A DNA stretch of 64,000 nucleotides from Flavobacterium sp. (GTDB lineage Bacteria; Bacteroidota; Bacteroidia; Flavobacteriales; Flavobacteriaceae). The notes under the pieces were generated by a model. The model saw nothing but the letters and a program-made list of their open reading frames with translations, was not told the origin of the DNA and did not search any database. The stretch covers positions 186,001-250,000 of the forward strand of contig NZ_JAIXUB010000013.1 of NCBI RefSeq assembly GCF_027484205.1. Reading direction: 5' to 3'. Below are positions 1-8,406 of this stretch, in pieces. Position 1 is the stretch's first letter. Every line of letters starts with the position of its first letter. The position numbers were made by a program, and so were the translations under genes.

Positions 1-358
1 AGGTACCAATATGTTCTTTATTCCATTCATTTGGAGCAATCAACGATAGAGAATGTGTTCCGTCATCATTAGCATACAAATGATATATTTCGCCAATTAC
101 TGGTTCAAATGAAAATTTAGCATTGTATACCAATTCATTCCATTCATACTCGCGCATTAAACTTTCGTATTGCTCTTTTAGCTCGTTAAATTTATTTTCA
201 AATTCTTTATTTACATTGTTAATGCTTCTGCTTTTCCATGAAACCACATCATCAATCTTAATCACTGGCGCACCAACACTTGTTGAATAAGTTAATAAAC
301 TTGCGTTGTAACCTTTTTCATCAGAAAAAACTACATTATCTGGCTTTTTGCTTTCCAT
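1..358 (-). CDS. DUF2452 domain protein (3' end outside window)
   Basis: The reading frame starts at an ATG on the minus strand at 358-356 and stays open to the window edge, so about 119 residues of the N-terminal part are present. The protein begins MESKKPDNVVFSDEKGYNAS and contains SVGAPVIKIDD, a lysine/glutamate-rich stretch and the segment KFSFEPVIGEIYHLY. I recognise these as marks of the small Bacteroidota DUF2452 family. No function is known. It starts 2 bases after the stop of the TIGR03643 gene on the same strand, so the two are probably one transcript. Confidence 0.75.
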   Translation of the reverse strand, partial: MESKKPDNVVFSDEKGYNASLLTYSTSVGAPVIKIDDVVSWKSRSINNVNKEFENKFNELKEQYESLMREYEWNELVYNAKFSFEPVIGEIYHLYANDDGTHSLSLIAPNEWNKEHIGT

Positions 359-360
359 TA

Positions 361-663
361 TTATCTTTTAGAAATTTTATTATTTGTGATGGCACGTTGC
401 AAATTACATTTGAATCTATCAATACCTTCAACTCTTTTAGCAACATGCTTAGTTTTAGAACTTTCTACACGTTCACGCCACAATTTGTAACTGCTAAACT
501 TAAGTTCTCTTTTCATTAATGCTTTTACATCAGCTTCGGATAATCCGAATTGAAATTTTATGGCGTCAAATGGAGTTCTGTCTTCCCAAGCCATTTCTAT
601 GATTCTATCGATTTGAATATCTGATAGATTTTCTTTTTCTGTGATTGGTGTAATTGGTTTCAA
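361..663 (-). CDS. TIGR03643 family protein
   Basis: A 100-residue protein. The core reads IDRIIEMAWEDRTPFDAI, then FGLSEADVKALMK and KLWRERV, then a TKH tail. This is the pattern of TIGR03643, a small family of unknown function with a helix-turn-helix-like central part. The start at 663 gives MKPITPITEKENLSD. The gene lies 2 bases upstream of the DUF2452 gene and probably shares its promoter. The C-terminal extension of about 25 basic residues after TKH is longer than the short family core. Confidence 0.8.
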   Translation of the reverse strand: MKPITPITEKENLSDIQIDRIIEMAWEDRTPFDAIKFQFGLSEADVKALMKRELKFSSYKLWRERVESSKTKHVAKRVEGIDRFKCNLQRAITNNKISKR

Positions 664-800
664 AATAAATTTGTTTAACTTTTTTATATTTTAATTAAAC
701 AAAAGTAAACAATTATTTGTTAATGAATACTTAAAATTTAATAAAGTAAAATAGATGTTACAACAAAATAGAAATCGGTTATATATAAAATCAATTTTAT

Positions 801-808
801 TACTTTTG
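801..808 (+). promoter_or_regulatory. Bacteroidota -7 box upstream of O-antigen ligase
   Basis: TACTTTTG matches the TAnnTTTG consensus of the Bacteroidota primary sigma factor, 20 bases before the ATG at 829. No clear -33 TTTG is visible about 19 bases upstream, so this is a partial match. Confidence 0.5.
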
Positions 809-828
809 TTGCAATTGAAAATCATTTT

Positions 829-3099
829 ATGAAAAAAAAGGTACAATTAGTTGAGGAAAATATTGATGTAAGTGAGTCAAAAAAAACGGTAAGTTTTATA
901 ATAGTTTTATTGTTGCTTTTGTATTTATCGGTTGATTTTTTGCCAAAGTTTTCAGCACTAGATATCTCTGGCATTCAATGGGTTTTCATTTCTGTCATCA
1001 ATATTTGTGTTGGTACTTTTATTTACTTCAATAAAAAAGAAACTTTAGAATTTAATTCTGTCAAATTAAATAAAGTATCGCTTTTATATTTGATTTTTAC
1101 TGCAATATGTGGAATTTCAATTTTTGTTGCTCAAAATAAAATCGAAGGAATTGTATCGTTTGTAAAATTACTAACTACAGCTACTTCTGTATTCTTACTT
1201 AGCATTTTAGCACAAAAAAAGTCATCTCATTTTTTAACTTTTTCAGTCGCAGTTTCTATCATATTATTTTACCAATCGTTTATGATATTTGTAAAATATT
1301 ATAGTTCCATAAACGTATTGAGTTTTGAACAGATAAATTCAATTTTATCAGGAAATACGGGAAACAAAAACGTATTAGCTTCTGTGTTTGCACTTAAAAT
1401 TCCTTTCGCTATTTATTGTTTTTTTCATTACAATAACATTAAAAGATATTTCTTTTTGCTTACAATTTTTTTAAGCACAATAGTGATTTTTATAACCGAA
1501 TCGAGAACTAACTTAATCAGTGTAAGTTTATTTTTAATCGCTCTGGTTGGGTTTCTGGTAATTTCGAAACAATTGAAATCAAATTTGAAAAATTTTGCTT
1601 TGCTCCTATTAACAGTAATTATTTCATATTCATTTGTAAATCTAAAATTTGCTTCTAAAAAATCTGAAAATCCAACAGAACTTGTTGCTTCAAACAATAA
1701 TTTGACTTCAAAAAAAGAAGATATTTCAGGAAATCGTTTTTCGCTTTGGGAAAATACTTTTCAAATAGCTAAAGAAAATCCAATTCTAGGAAAAGGACTT
1801 GGAAGCTACAAAATTGAGTCAATACCTTATGAAAGTAAGCATAGAAACTATTGGGCAATTTCAAAACAGTCACACAATGACTTTCTACAAATTGCTGCTG
1901 AAACTGGTTTTATAAATATGTTGGTCTATTTATTGATTTTCTTTTTAGCTGTTTTTTATAGTTTTAAAACAGTAACAAATAAAGAAAACTCTGAAGAACA
2001 AAAATGGATTTCATTTGTAGTCTTAATTTCAATTTTAGCTTTTGGATTAGATTCACTTTTAAATTTTCCAATTCAAAGACCTATAACACAAATTCATTTT
2101 GCAATTATTCTTTTTTGGTTTTTGAATAGTACCAAATTCAATTCAAAATCTATACCTTCAAATTATTTTATTCTTCCAATAGCTGTTGTAAGTTGTGTAC
2201 TAGTATACTCAAACATATTGTATTTTAAATCATTAGTTGGTCAAAATAAAATTTTTGCTGATGAAAATTCGATGGCAATGAGTTATGATGAAGTTGATAA
2301 AATAGTTCCTGATTATCCAAATTTAAGTGAATTTGGAAACTCAATAAAAGCTATTAAAGCAAAGTACTTAATTAAAGAAAATAACGAATCTGAAGCTTTA
2401 AATTTATTAAAAGAATCAAAAAAAGATAATCCTTATTTGATGGATACAGAATATCAACTTTCCAATCTTTATTTAAAACAGAAAAATAATGATAGTATTC
2501 ACAAATATTTCAAGAAATGTTTTGATATGTTTCCCTTATATAAAACATTTTATATCAATTACATGGCTTCCGTAAAAGCAAGAAATAATCCTAAAGAGAT
2601 TGAAGAAGCTTATAATTATGTAAAAAAATATAATAACGGAAAACCTTATCTAAATGTTGATTCAATTATAAATTTACGTTTAAAAAGAGTTGCTGATTCT
2701 AAAACGATTCAAAGTACAAAGCCAAATAATGAAACTCAAAAACCGGAAATTCAAAAAGTCAATTATCTTGCCATAGCAGAAAAATATGGAATAGAAAAGA
2801 AATTTGATTTGGCTTTAGAAAATTATGAAAAAGCACTACTTGAAACTCCAAACAATGCTATAATTCATCAAAATATTGGCATTTGTAATATCATGCTAAA
2901 AAATTATTCAAAAGGAATCGAAAGTTTAAAAAAGGCATTGAACAGTCCAACGTTAAATGATGGCAAAACTGAATATTATATTGGAGTTGCCTATTTTAAT
3001 TCAAATGGAGACAGAAAAAAAGCCTGCGAATTTTTGAATATTGCCAAATCTAAAAACTATCAATCTGCTATTGAAATTGCAAATACTTACTGTAAATAA
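829..3099 (+). CDS. O-antigen ligase/polymerase family membrane protein with C-terminal TPR repeats
   Basis: A 756-residue protein. The first 450 or so residues hold about ten hydrophobic segments. The Wzy_C/O-antigen ligase signature is clear: ENPILGKGLGSY around residue 316, then SHNDFLQIAAETGF around 348, the loop that carries the conserved histidine in WaaL-type enzymes. The rest is soluble and contains TPR-like helices, best seen from residue 645 on. Family members join or polymerise glycan chains on an undecaprenyl or lipid A carrier at the periplasmic face; the substrate cannot be read from sequence. The last TAA abuts the ATG of aroB with no spacer, so the two are probably co-transcribed. 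The TPR tail is common in Bacteroidota members. Confidence 0.85.
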   Translation: MKKKVQLVEENIDVSESKKTVSFIIVLLLLLYLSVDFLPKFSALDISGIQWVFISVINICVGTFIYFNKKETLEFNSVKLNKVSLLYLIFTAICGISIFVAQNKIEGIVSFVKLLTTATSVFLLSILAQKKSSHFLTFSVAVSIILFYQSFMIFVKYYSSINVLSFEQINSILSGNTGNKNVLASVFALKIPFAIYCFFHYNNIKRYFFLLTIFLSTIVIFITESRTNLISVSLFLIALVGFLVISKQLKSNLKNFALLLLTVIISYSFVNLKFASKKSENPTELVASNNNLTSKKEDISGNRFSLWENTFQIAKENPILGKGLGSYKIESIPYESKHRNYWAISKQSHNDFLQIAAETGFINMLVYLLIFFLAVFYSFKTVTNKENSEEQKWISFVVLISILAFGLDSLLNFPIQRPITQIHFAIILFWFLNSTKFNSKSIPSNYFILPIAVVSCVLVYSNILYFKSLVGQNKIFADENSMAMSYDEVDKIVPDYPNLSEFGNSIKAIKAKYLIKENNESEALNLLKESKKDNPYLMDTEYQLSNLYLKQKNNDSIHKYFKKCFDMFPLYKTFYINYMASVKARNNPKEIEEAYNYVKKYNNGKPYLNVDSIINLRLKRVADSKTIQSTKPNNETQKPEIQKVNYLAIAEKYGIEKKFDLALENYEKALLETPNNAIIHQNIGICNIMLKNYSKGIESLKKALNSPTLNDGKTEYYIGVAYFNSNGDRKKACEFLNIAKSKNYQSAIEIANTYCK

Positions 3100-4173
3100 A
3101 TGACACATCAACTAAACAAAATACAAGCCAATAATTATGAAATTTTCTTCAATGATGAAGGATATAATAATTTGAATGAAACAATTTCTAAAAACAATTA
3201 TTCCTCCATTTTTATTATTGTAGATGAAAATACAAATGACTTTTGTTTGCCAAAATTCATTCCAAATTTAGCTACAGAAATTCCAATTGAAATTATTGAA
3301 ATTGAAGCAGGTGAAGAAATAAAAAATATTACAACTTGTGTCGAAATTTGGTCTATTCTATCTGATCTTGGTGCAGACAGAAAAAGTTTAATAATCAATC
3401 TTGGTGGCGGTGTAATAACAGATATTGGCGGATTTATTGCTTCCACTTTTAAAAGAGGAATAGATTTTATAAATGTCCCAACAACTTTATTAGGAATGGT
3501 GGATGCCTCAATTGGAGGTAAAAATGGCGTTGATTTAGGAAACTTAAAAAACCAAATTGGTGTAATTAATGTACCTAAAATGCTATTAATTTCAACTGAT
3601 TTTCTTGAAACTTTGTCACAAAAAGAAATGCGTTCTGGATTAGCAGAAATGTTAAAACACGGATTGATTTATGACAAAAAATATTGGGAACAATTTCTAG
3701 ATTTATCACAAATTGATTTTGCCGATTTTGATGCTTTAATTTATCGCTCAATTGAAATTAAAAACGAAATTGTTAAACAAGATCCAACTGAAAATGGTAT
3801 CCGAAAAGCGTTGAATTTTGGTCATACACTTGGTCACGCTATTGAAAGTCATTTTTTAGAATCGGAAACACCACTTTTGCATGGAGAAGCTATTGCAATT
3901 GGTATGATTTTAGAAAGTTATATTTCAAAAGAAAAAGGATTGCTTTCCAAAGAAGATTTTTATCAAATTAAGTACAACATCACCAACCTTTATGACCAAC
4001 ATAATTTTACTGATGAGGACATCGTTTCCATTCAAAATTTACTCATCCACGATAAGAAAAATGAGTATGGAAAAGTACAATTTGCCTTAATAAATGGTAT
4101 TGGAAAAACCATCATAAATCAATCGGCTGAAAATGAATTAATTATTAATAGTTTTATCGATTATAAATCATAA
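3100..4173 (+). CDS. aroB: 3-dehydroquinate synthase
   Basis: A 357-residue cytosolic enzyme of the shikimate pathway that converts DAHP to 3-dehydroquinate, using NAD and a divalent metal. The sequence shows the family blocks in order: GGGVITDIGGFIAST, the VPTTLLGMVDASIGGKNGVD block, AEMLKHG with the metal-binding glutamate, FGHTLGHAIE and LHGEAIAIGM with the two metal-binding histidines. Length is normal for AroB. The ATG directly follows the stop of the O-antigen ligase gene, so translation is probably coupled. This pairing with a cell-envelope gene has no obvious metabolic meaning. Confidence 0.96.
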   Translation: MTHQLNKIQANNYEIFFNDEGYNNLNETISKNNYSSIFIIVDENTNDFCLPKFIPNLATEIPIEIIEIEAGEEIKNITTCVEIWSILSDLGADRKSLIINLGGGVITDIGGFIASTFKRGIDFINVPTTLLGMVDASIGGKNGVDLGNLKNQIGVINVPKMLLISTDFLETLSQKEMRSGLAEMLKHGLIYDKKYWEQFLDLSQIDFADFDALIYRSIEIKNEIVKQDPTENGIRKALNFGHTLGHAIESHFLESETPLLHGEAIAIGMILESYISKEKGLLSKEDFYQIKYNITNLYDQHNFTDEDIVSIQNLLIHDKKNEYGKVQFALINGIGKTIINQSAENELIINSFIDYKS

Positions 4174-4192
4174 GATATTTTTATAAAAAATA

Positions 4193-4224
4193 TTGCAATT
4201 CGGTAATTTTATTTTTTACATTTG
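4193..4224 (+). promoter_or_regulatory. Candidate promoter (TTG / TACATTTG)
   Basis: TTG at 4193-4195 and TACATTTG at 4217-4224 are separated by 21 bases, close to Bacteroidota consensus spacing. The predicted transcription start falls on or next to the ATG at 4230, so the first short ORF would be translated from a nearly leaderless mRNA. Confidence 0.55.
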
Positions 4225-4229
4225 TCGTG

Positions 4230-4409
4230 ATGAAAAATAATACGAACACTACTACTAATAGCACTTTCACGCTAAAAACCAATTCAGGTTTTCAAGTACT
4301 GTGTGTTACTTTTTTAACATCGATAAGGACAATTTTAGGATTATTTTTAGAGCTATTCAAGTCAGAAACTGAAAAACTTCCTATAGTTTATGCCAATATT
4401 AGGGTTTGA
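4230..4409 (+). CDS. Short Thr/Asn-rich ORF, possible leader peptide of the arginine decarboxylase gene
   Basis: A 59-residue ORF that starts MKNNTNTTTNSTFTLKTN and ends 52 bases before the decarboxylase gene. I recognise no family. It begins 5 bases after a good TAnnTTTG box, the same geometry as the threonine leader at 42075. Twelve residues are threonine and there are only two arginines (both AGG). It may be a regulatory leader, a small protein or a chance ORF in the 5' untranslated region. Confidence 0.35.
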   Translation: MKNNTNTTTNSTFTLKTNSGFQVLCVTFLTSIRTILGLFLELFKSETEKLPIVYANIRV

Positions 4410-4413
4410 AAAC

Positions 4414-4445
4414 AAAAGATTAGCGTAGTTTTTTTTTAATCTTTT
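4414..4445 (+). promoter_or_regulatory. Hairpin in the 5' region of the arginine decarboxylase gene
   Basis: AAAAGATTA (4414-4422) and TAATCTTTT (4437-4445) are perfect 9-base inverted arms around a loop containing a run of T. It starts 5 bases after the short ORF's stop and ends 16 bases before the ATG at 4462. The T-run is in the loop and not after the stem, so it is not a typical terminator; it could control translation or mark an attenuator. Confidence 0.4.
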
Positions 4446-4461
4446 AAAATCCCAAAATTCA

Positions 4462-5862
4462 ATGAATACAAAATATTTCGACCTAATTAATCAAACTTAT
4501 TATTTTCCGCAGGAAGAATTTACTTTAAACAAAGACAGTGAATTACTTTTTCACAACATTGATTTAATGAAATTGGTCGAGCAATATGGCACTCCTTTAA
4601 AATTCACTTATTTACCTCAAATTTCTAACAACATTAAAAGAGCTAAAAATTGGTTCCGAAATGCAATGGAAAAAAATAATTATGAAGGTAAATATTATTA
4701 TTGTTATTGTACAAAAAGTTCTCATTTTGAATATATTATGAGTGAAGCTTTTAAAAATAATATTCACGTTGAAACTTCATCAGCCTTTGATATCAATATT
4801 GTTGAAAATTTATTAGAAAATGGTAAAATCAACAAAAGTACCTATGTAATTTGCAACGGTTTTAAAAGAGATCAATATGTCACCAATATTGCAAGATTAA
4901 TTAATAATGGTCATAAAAATACAATTCCAATAATTGATAATTATGAGGAATTAGATTTGCTTCAAGCAGAGATTAAAGGTAAATTTAAAATCGGAATTAG
5001 AATTGCAGCCGAAGAAGAACCAAAATTTGAGTTTTACACGTCTCGTCTAGGAATTGGATATAAAAACATAGTTCAATTTTATAAAAAACAAATTCAAGAA
5101 AATGATAGATTGGAGTTGAAAATGCTTCACTTTTTTATTAATACTGGAATAAATGATACGGCTTACTACTGGAATGAATTAGTAAAATGTATCAAAGTTT
5201 ACATCCAACTTAAAAAAGAATGTCCAACGCTTGATGGATTGAATATTGGTGGAGGTTTTCCAATAAAAAACTCTCTTGCATTTGAATATGATTATCAATA
5301 CATGATTGACGAAATTATCAATCAAATAAAAATTGCTTGTGAAGAAGCTGAAGTTGATGTACCAAATATTTTTACAGAATTTGGTTCGTTTACCGTTGGT
5401 GAATCTGGTGGAGCAATTTATCAAGTATTGTATCAAAAACAACAAAATGATAGAGAAGCTTGGAACATGATTGACTCTTCATTCATTACTACTTTACCTG
5501 ATACTTGGGCAATCAACAAACGATTTATTATGCTTGCCGTAAACAGATGGAATGACACTTATGAAAGAGTTTTACTTGGCGGAATGACTTGTGATAGTGA
5601 TGATTATTACAATTCTGAACAAAATATGAATGCTATTTATTTGCCAAAATACAATAAAGAGAAACCATTATATATAGGATTTTTTAATACTGGTGCATAT
5701 CAAGAAACCATTGGTGGATTTGGTGGATTGCATCACTGTTTGATTCCTCAACCAAAACACATTTTAATTGATAGAGATAAAAATGGAATTATAGCAACCG
5801 AAGTATTTTCTGAACAACAGACTTCAGAAGATGTTTTGAAAATCTTAGGATATAATAAATAA
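4462..5862 (+). CDS. speA: PLP-dependent fold III decarboxylase, probable arginine decarboxylase
   Basis: A 466-residue alanine-racemase-fold (type III) decarboxylase. The PLP lysine is in YYCYCTKSSHFEYI (Lys85), the phosphate-binding glycine block is LNIGGGFP, and the C-terminal catalytic cysteine region is MTCDSDDYY. Family knowledge suggests arginine to agmatine as the first step of polyamine synthesis in this phylum. It is much shorter than the roughly 630-residue E. coli SpeA but close to the usual Bacteroidota form. A deoxyhypusine synthase-like gene follows 81 bases later, supporting a polyamine role. An agmatinase gene is not present in the window. Substrate is inferred; diaminopimelate or ornithine cannot be excluded from sequence alone. 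Confidence 0.82.
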   Translation: MNTKYFDLINQTYYFPQEEFTLNKDSELLFHNIDLMKLVEQYGTPLKFTYLPQISNNIKRAKNWFRNAMEKNNYEGKYYYCYCTKSSHFEYIMSEAFKNNIHVETSSAFDINIVENLLENGKINKSTYVICNGFKRDQYVTNIARLINNGHKNTIPIIDNYEELDLLQAEIKGKFKIGIRIAAEEEPKFEFYTSRLGIGYKNIVQFYKKQIQENDRLELKMLHFFINTGINDTAYYWNELVKCIKVYIQLKKECPTLDGLNIGGGFPIKNSLAFEYDYQYMIDEIINQIKIACEEAEVDVPNIFTEFGSFTVGESGGAIYQVLYQKQQNDREAWNMIDSSFITTLPDTWAINKRFIMLAVNRWNDTYERVLLGGMTCDSDDYYNSEQNMNAIYLPKYNKEKPLYIGFFNTGAYQETIGGFGGLHHCLIPQPKHILIDRDKNGIIATEVFSEQQTSEDVLKILGYNK

Positions 5863-5943
5863 TAAATAAAACAGTTTGAAGTTTTCAAAAAAAAGTTTTA
5901 CTTTGAAATCCCAAACTACAATCATAAACATTAAATACACAAA

Positions 5944-6918
5944 ATGAGCAAAGGACCAATAAGTCAGTTTATTGAAAAGAATTATCTTCATTTCAATGCA
6001 GCTGCTTTAGTAGATGCTGCCAAAGGATATGAGCAACATTTACTAGAAAATGGAAAAATGATGATAACTTTAGCTGGTGCAATGAGTACTGCTGAGTTAG
6101 GAAAATCGCTAGCAGAAATGATTCGTCAAGATAAAGTACACATTATTTCATGTACTGGAGCTAATCTTGAAGAAGATATTATGAATTTAGTTGCTCACAA
6201 TTCATACAAAAGAGTTCCAAACTACAGAGATTTATCTCCTCAAGAAGAATGGGATTTATTAGAAAATCACTACAATAGAGTTACTGATACTTGTATTCCT
6301 GAAGAGGAAGCTTTCAGAAGATTACAATCACATTTATACGATATTTGGAACAATGCCGATTCAAAAGGAGAAAGATATTTCCCACATGAATTTATGTACC
6401 AAATGATTAATTCTGGTGTTTTAAAACAATACTACGAAATTGATCCTAAAGATTCTTGGATGGTTGCTGCGGCAGAAAAAAACCTTCCAATTGTAGTTCC
6501 AGGTTGGGAAGATAGTACTATGGGTAATATTTTTGCATCTTACTGCATCAAAGGTGAATTCAAACCTACTACAATGAAAAGTGGTATTGAATACATGATG
6601 TGGTTAGCTGATTGGTATCCTAAAAATTCTGGTGGTAAAGGTGTTGGTTTCTTCCAAGTTGGTGGTGGAATTGCAGGAGATTTTCCTATTTGTGTAGTTC
6701 CAATGTTATACCAAGATATGGAAATGCACGATATTCCTTTTTGGAGTTATTTCTGTCAGATTTCTGATTCTACAACTAGTTATGGTTCGTACTCTGGTGC
6801 GGTTCCAAATGAAAAAATTACTTGGGGTAAATTAGATATTCATACTCCAAAATTCATCATTGAGTCGGATGCAACCATTGTTGCTCCATTAATTTTTGCA
6901 TATTTATTAGACCAATAA
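5944..6918 (+). CDS. Deoxyhypusine synthase-like protein lacking the catalytic lysine
   Basis: A 324-residue member of the deoxyhypusine synthase fold family. The NAD-binding features are present: SCTGANLEEDIMN near residue 70 and SGAVPNEKITWGKLD near 284. In the eukaryotic enzyme the lysine that forms the imine lies three residues after a GGG in GGGVVKHHI. Here the aligned segment reads GGGIAGDFP (240-248), with glycine in that place. Bacteria have no eIF5A, so the protein must do something else; related bacterial proteins include homospermidine synthases, but those rely on the lysine. The position between an arginine decarboxylase and a small acidic protein gene suggests a polyamine-linked job, which is inference. 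Confidence 0.85.
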   Translation: MSKGPISQFIEKNYLHFNAAALVDAAKGYEQHLLENGKMMITLAGAMSTAELGKSLAEMIRQDKVHIISCTGANLEEDIMNLVAHNSYKRVPNYRDLSPQEEWDLLENHYNRVTDTCIPEEEAFRRLQSHLYDIWNNADSKGERYFPHEFMYQMINSGVLKQYYEIDPKDSWMVAAAEKNLPIVVPGWEDSTMGNIFASYCIKGEFKPTTMKSGIEYMMWLADWYPKNSGGKGVGFFQVGGGIAGDFPICVVPMLYQDMEMHDIPFWSYFCQISDSTTSYGSYSGAVPNEKITWGKLDIHTPKFIIESDATIVAPLIFAYLLDQ

Positions 6919-6927
6919 AATACATTT

Positions 6928-7341
6928 ATGAGAAGAGTTATTGTTGATTATGCTAAGCTAACTGGCGATATTTTAAACTTATTAGTTGAGAAATTTCCTG
7001 AAGGATATGACGATAGTGATATTATCCGTTTCAGAAATGCTCAAAACGAACTTGTTGAAGCTGTAGAAGTTAGAACTGAAGACACTATTTATTTAGTAAA
7101 AGTAAGTACTAAACTTGCAAGCAGAATGGAGAAATTTGATGAAGACGATGATTTAGATGCAGTAATTGAACCAATTATTCCAGTTGCTGGTTTAGACGAT
7201 GATGAAGATGCTGCAAGTGACGACGACGATGTAGAAGAAGATTTACTAAAAGACAAAGGTGGATCTGATGATGACGATGATGATGACGACGATGATTTTG
7301 AATCTTCAGATAATTTTGACGACGAAGACGACGAAGAATAA
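6928..7341 (+). CDS. Small conserved protein with poly-aspartate C-terminal tail
   Basis: A 137-residue protein starting 9 bases after the previous stop, so co-transcribed. Residues 1-70 form a compact domain (MRRVIVDYAKLTGDILNLLV, then FPEGYDDSDIIRFRNAQNEL and KVSTKLASRME). The last 65 residues are almost all Asp and Glu, with a run of ten aspartates. Homologues in Flavobacteriia are sometimes labelled DNA primase, but nothing here looks like a primase. Acidic tails of this type may bind basic partners or cations; the function is unknown. Tail codons are mostly GAC/GAT repeats, so length variation among strains is likely. Confidence 0.75.
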   Translation: MRRVIVDYAKLTGDILNLLVEKFPEGYDDSDIIRFRNAQNELVEAVEVRTEDTIYLVKVSTKLASRMEKFDEDDDLDAVIEPIIPVAGLDDDEDAASDDDDVEEDLLKDKGGSDDDDDDDDDDFESSDNFDDEDDEE

Positions 7342-7347
7342 ATAAAA

Positions 7348-7377
7348 GCTTGAAGCTCGAAGTTTGAAGCTCGAAGT
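7348..7377. repeat. Tandem 14-15 bp repeat
   Basis: The unit TTGAAGCTCGAAG occurs twice in a row just after the acidic-protein gene. It resembles the GAAGT/C-rich short repeats seen at 7447-7478 and inside dnaX. Confidence 0.6.
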
Positions 7378-7396
7378 TTTTTAAATATACAAGCAT

Positions 7397-7438
7397 AAAA
7401 AGTAAAGCAGTTTTCATTTGAAAACTGCTTTACTTTTT
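7397..7438. terminator. Bidirectional intrinsic terminator
   Basis: A perfect 19-base-pair inverted repeat (core GTAAAGCAGTTTTC, loop ATTT) with A and T runs on both sides. It lies between the convergent polyamine-type operon and the minus-strand DinB gene and can serve both. Confidence 0.92.
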
Positions 7439-7446
7439 ATAATAAT

Positions 7447-7478
7447 TCTTCTAACTTCCTACTTCTAACTTCTAACCC
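7447..7478. repeat. Degenerate TTCTAACTTC repeat
   Basis: Three imperfect copies of TTCTAACTTC/TACTTC lie next to the DinB stop codon. On the minus strand they read GAAGTTAGAAGT, the same family as the in-frame repeat in dnaX at 28813-28938. Confidence 0.55.
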
Positions 7479-7479
7479 A

Positions 7480-7998
7480 TTACAAATATCTTTCTTCAAA
7501 AACTCTTTGATGATGATTTTGATGACCAATAATTATAAATCCTAAAGCTCTAACCGACATTGGATTGTTGTTTGCAGAACCAATTAGTAGCAATTGTTCT
7601 TCATTGAATGACTTGAATAACAACATCGTTGCATGACGAACAGCTGAAAACTCCGTTAATAAATCCATGATGCTTCTTTTGTTTCCGCTTGCTTCGTTTG
7701 CATAATCGTCTTCTTCATAACCTGGTAATTCGGTTTTATCATTTCTTGCAAAACGTAAAGCTCTGTAGGCAAAAACTCTTTCGGCATCAATCGTGTGCTG
7801 AATAATATCTTTAATAGTCCATTTTCCTTCAGCATAACTGTAGTCAAATTTATCCATCGGAATGTCTTGCACAAATTTAATGTAGCGATGTAAAGAAATT
7901 TCTAATTCTTCTAACAAAGTATATTCATCAGAAACTTGTGCAATGTAATTTGCATAAAATGGTGCGTATTCGTTTGGGTTTAGTTGGGTTGGTTTCAT
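7480..7998 (-). CDS. DinB family protein
   Basis: A 172-residue four-helix-bundle protein of the DinB/YfiT superfamily. The metal-binding pattern is visible: the first histidine in GKWTIKDIIQHTIDAERVF near residue 67 and the pair in GHQNHHQRVFEERY at the C-terminus. Relatives are metal-dependent enzymes, often thiol-dependent transferases or hydrolases of unknown substrate. The gene starts 3 bases after the small membrane protein gene at 8002, so it is probably the last gene of a minus-strand transcript ending at the 7397-7438 terminator. Confidence 0.88.
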   Translation of the reverse strand: MKPTQLNPNEYAPFYANYIAQVSDEYTLLEELEISLHRYIKFVQDIPMDKFDYSYAEGKWTIKDIIQHTIDAERVFAYRALRFARNDKTELPGYEEDDYANEASGNKRSIMDLLTEFSAVRHATMLLFKSFNEEQLLLIGSANNNPMSVRALGFIIIGHQNHHQRVFEERYL

Positions 7999-8001
7999 TG
8001 G

Positions 8002-8403
8002 TTATAATTTTATCAAAATCAAAAATATAGTTAATATTGGAAATGACAAGAAAATTAAAGCAATATATTTAATAGCACTTCTTGTTAATTTATAATGCTT
8101 TTTTAATTCTTCATCTGTTAATTTTTCAAAATCAGGATTATTAAAAAGATTAATTGCGTGAATCATTTCATCCTTAAAAAAACCTATTTGAACACAATTT
8201 TTCTTAAATAAAATTGGATCACTTAATCTTAATTTATCACTAAAAGCACCAAGATTTTTAAAATAAAGAAAAACATATACTGGAAAACCTAAAAAATACA
8301 AAACTAATGTTGCAAAATTATTATGATATTCTTCTCCTAAAAAAATCCATATTATTGTTATCAGCAACAAAAGTAAAAAGTAATTTCTATACGTAATCTT
8401 CAT
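8002..8403 (-). CDS. Small membrane protein of unknown function
   Basis: A 133-residue protein with three hydrophobic segments: residues 8-22 (YFLLLLLITIIWIFL), about 32-48, and a C-terminal one at 112-132. The central soluble part, about 50-110, contains FSDKLRLSDPILFKKN and DFEKLTDEELKKHYKL. I do not recognise the family. It sits 3 bases downstream of ppc and 3 bases upstream of the DinB gene, a tight operon-like spacing. Confidence 0.7.
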   Translation of the reverse strand: MKITYRNYFLLLLLITIIWIFLGEEYHNNFATLVLYFLGFPVYVFLYFKNLGAFSDKLRLSDPILFKKNCVQIGFFKDEMIHAINLFNNPDFEKLTDEELKKHYKLTRSAIKYIALIFLSFPILTIFLILIKL

Positions 8404-8406
8404 AAT

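Noticed and set aside
7175..7417. Minus-strand His-rich ORF
   Set aside because: It is the antisense reading of the GAC/GAT poly-aspartate codons of the gene at 6928 and the repeat behind it.
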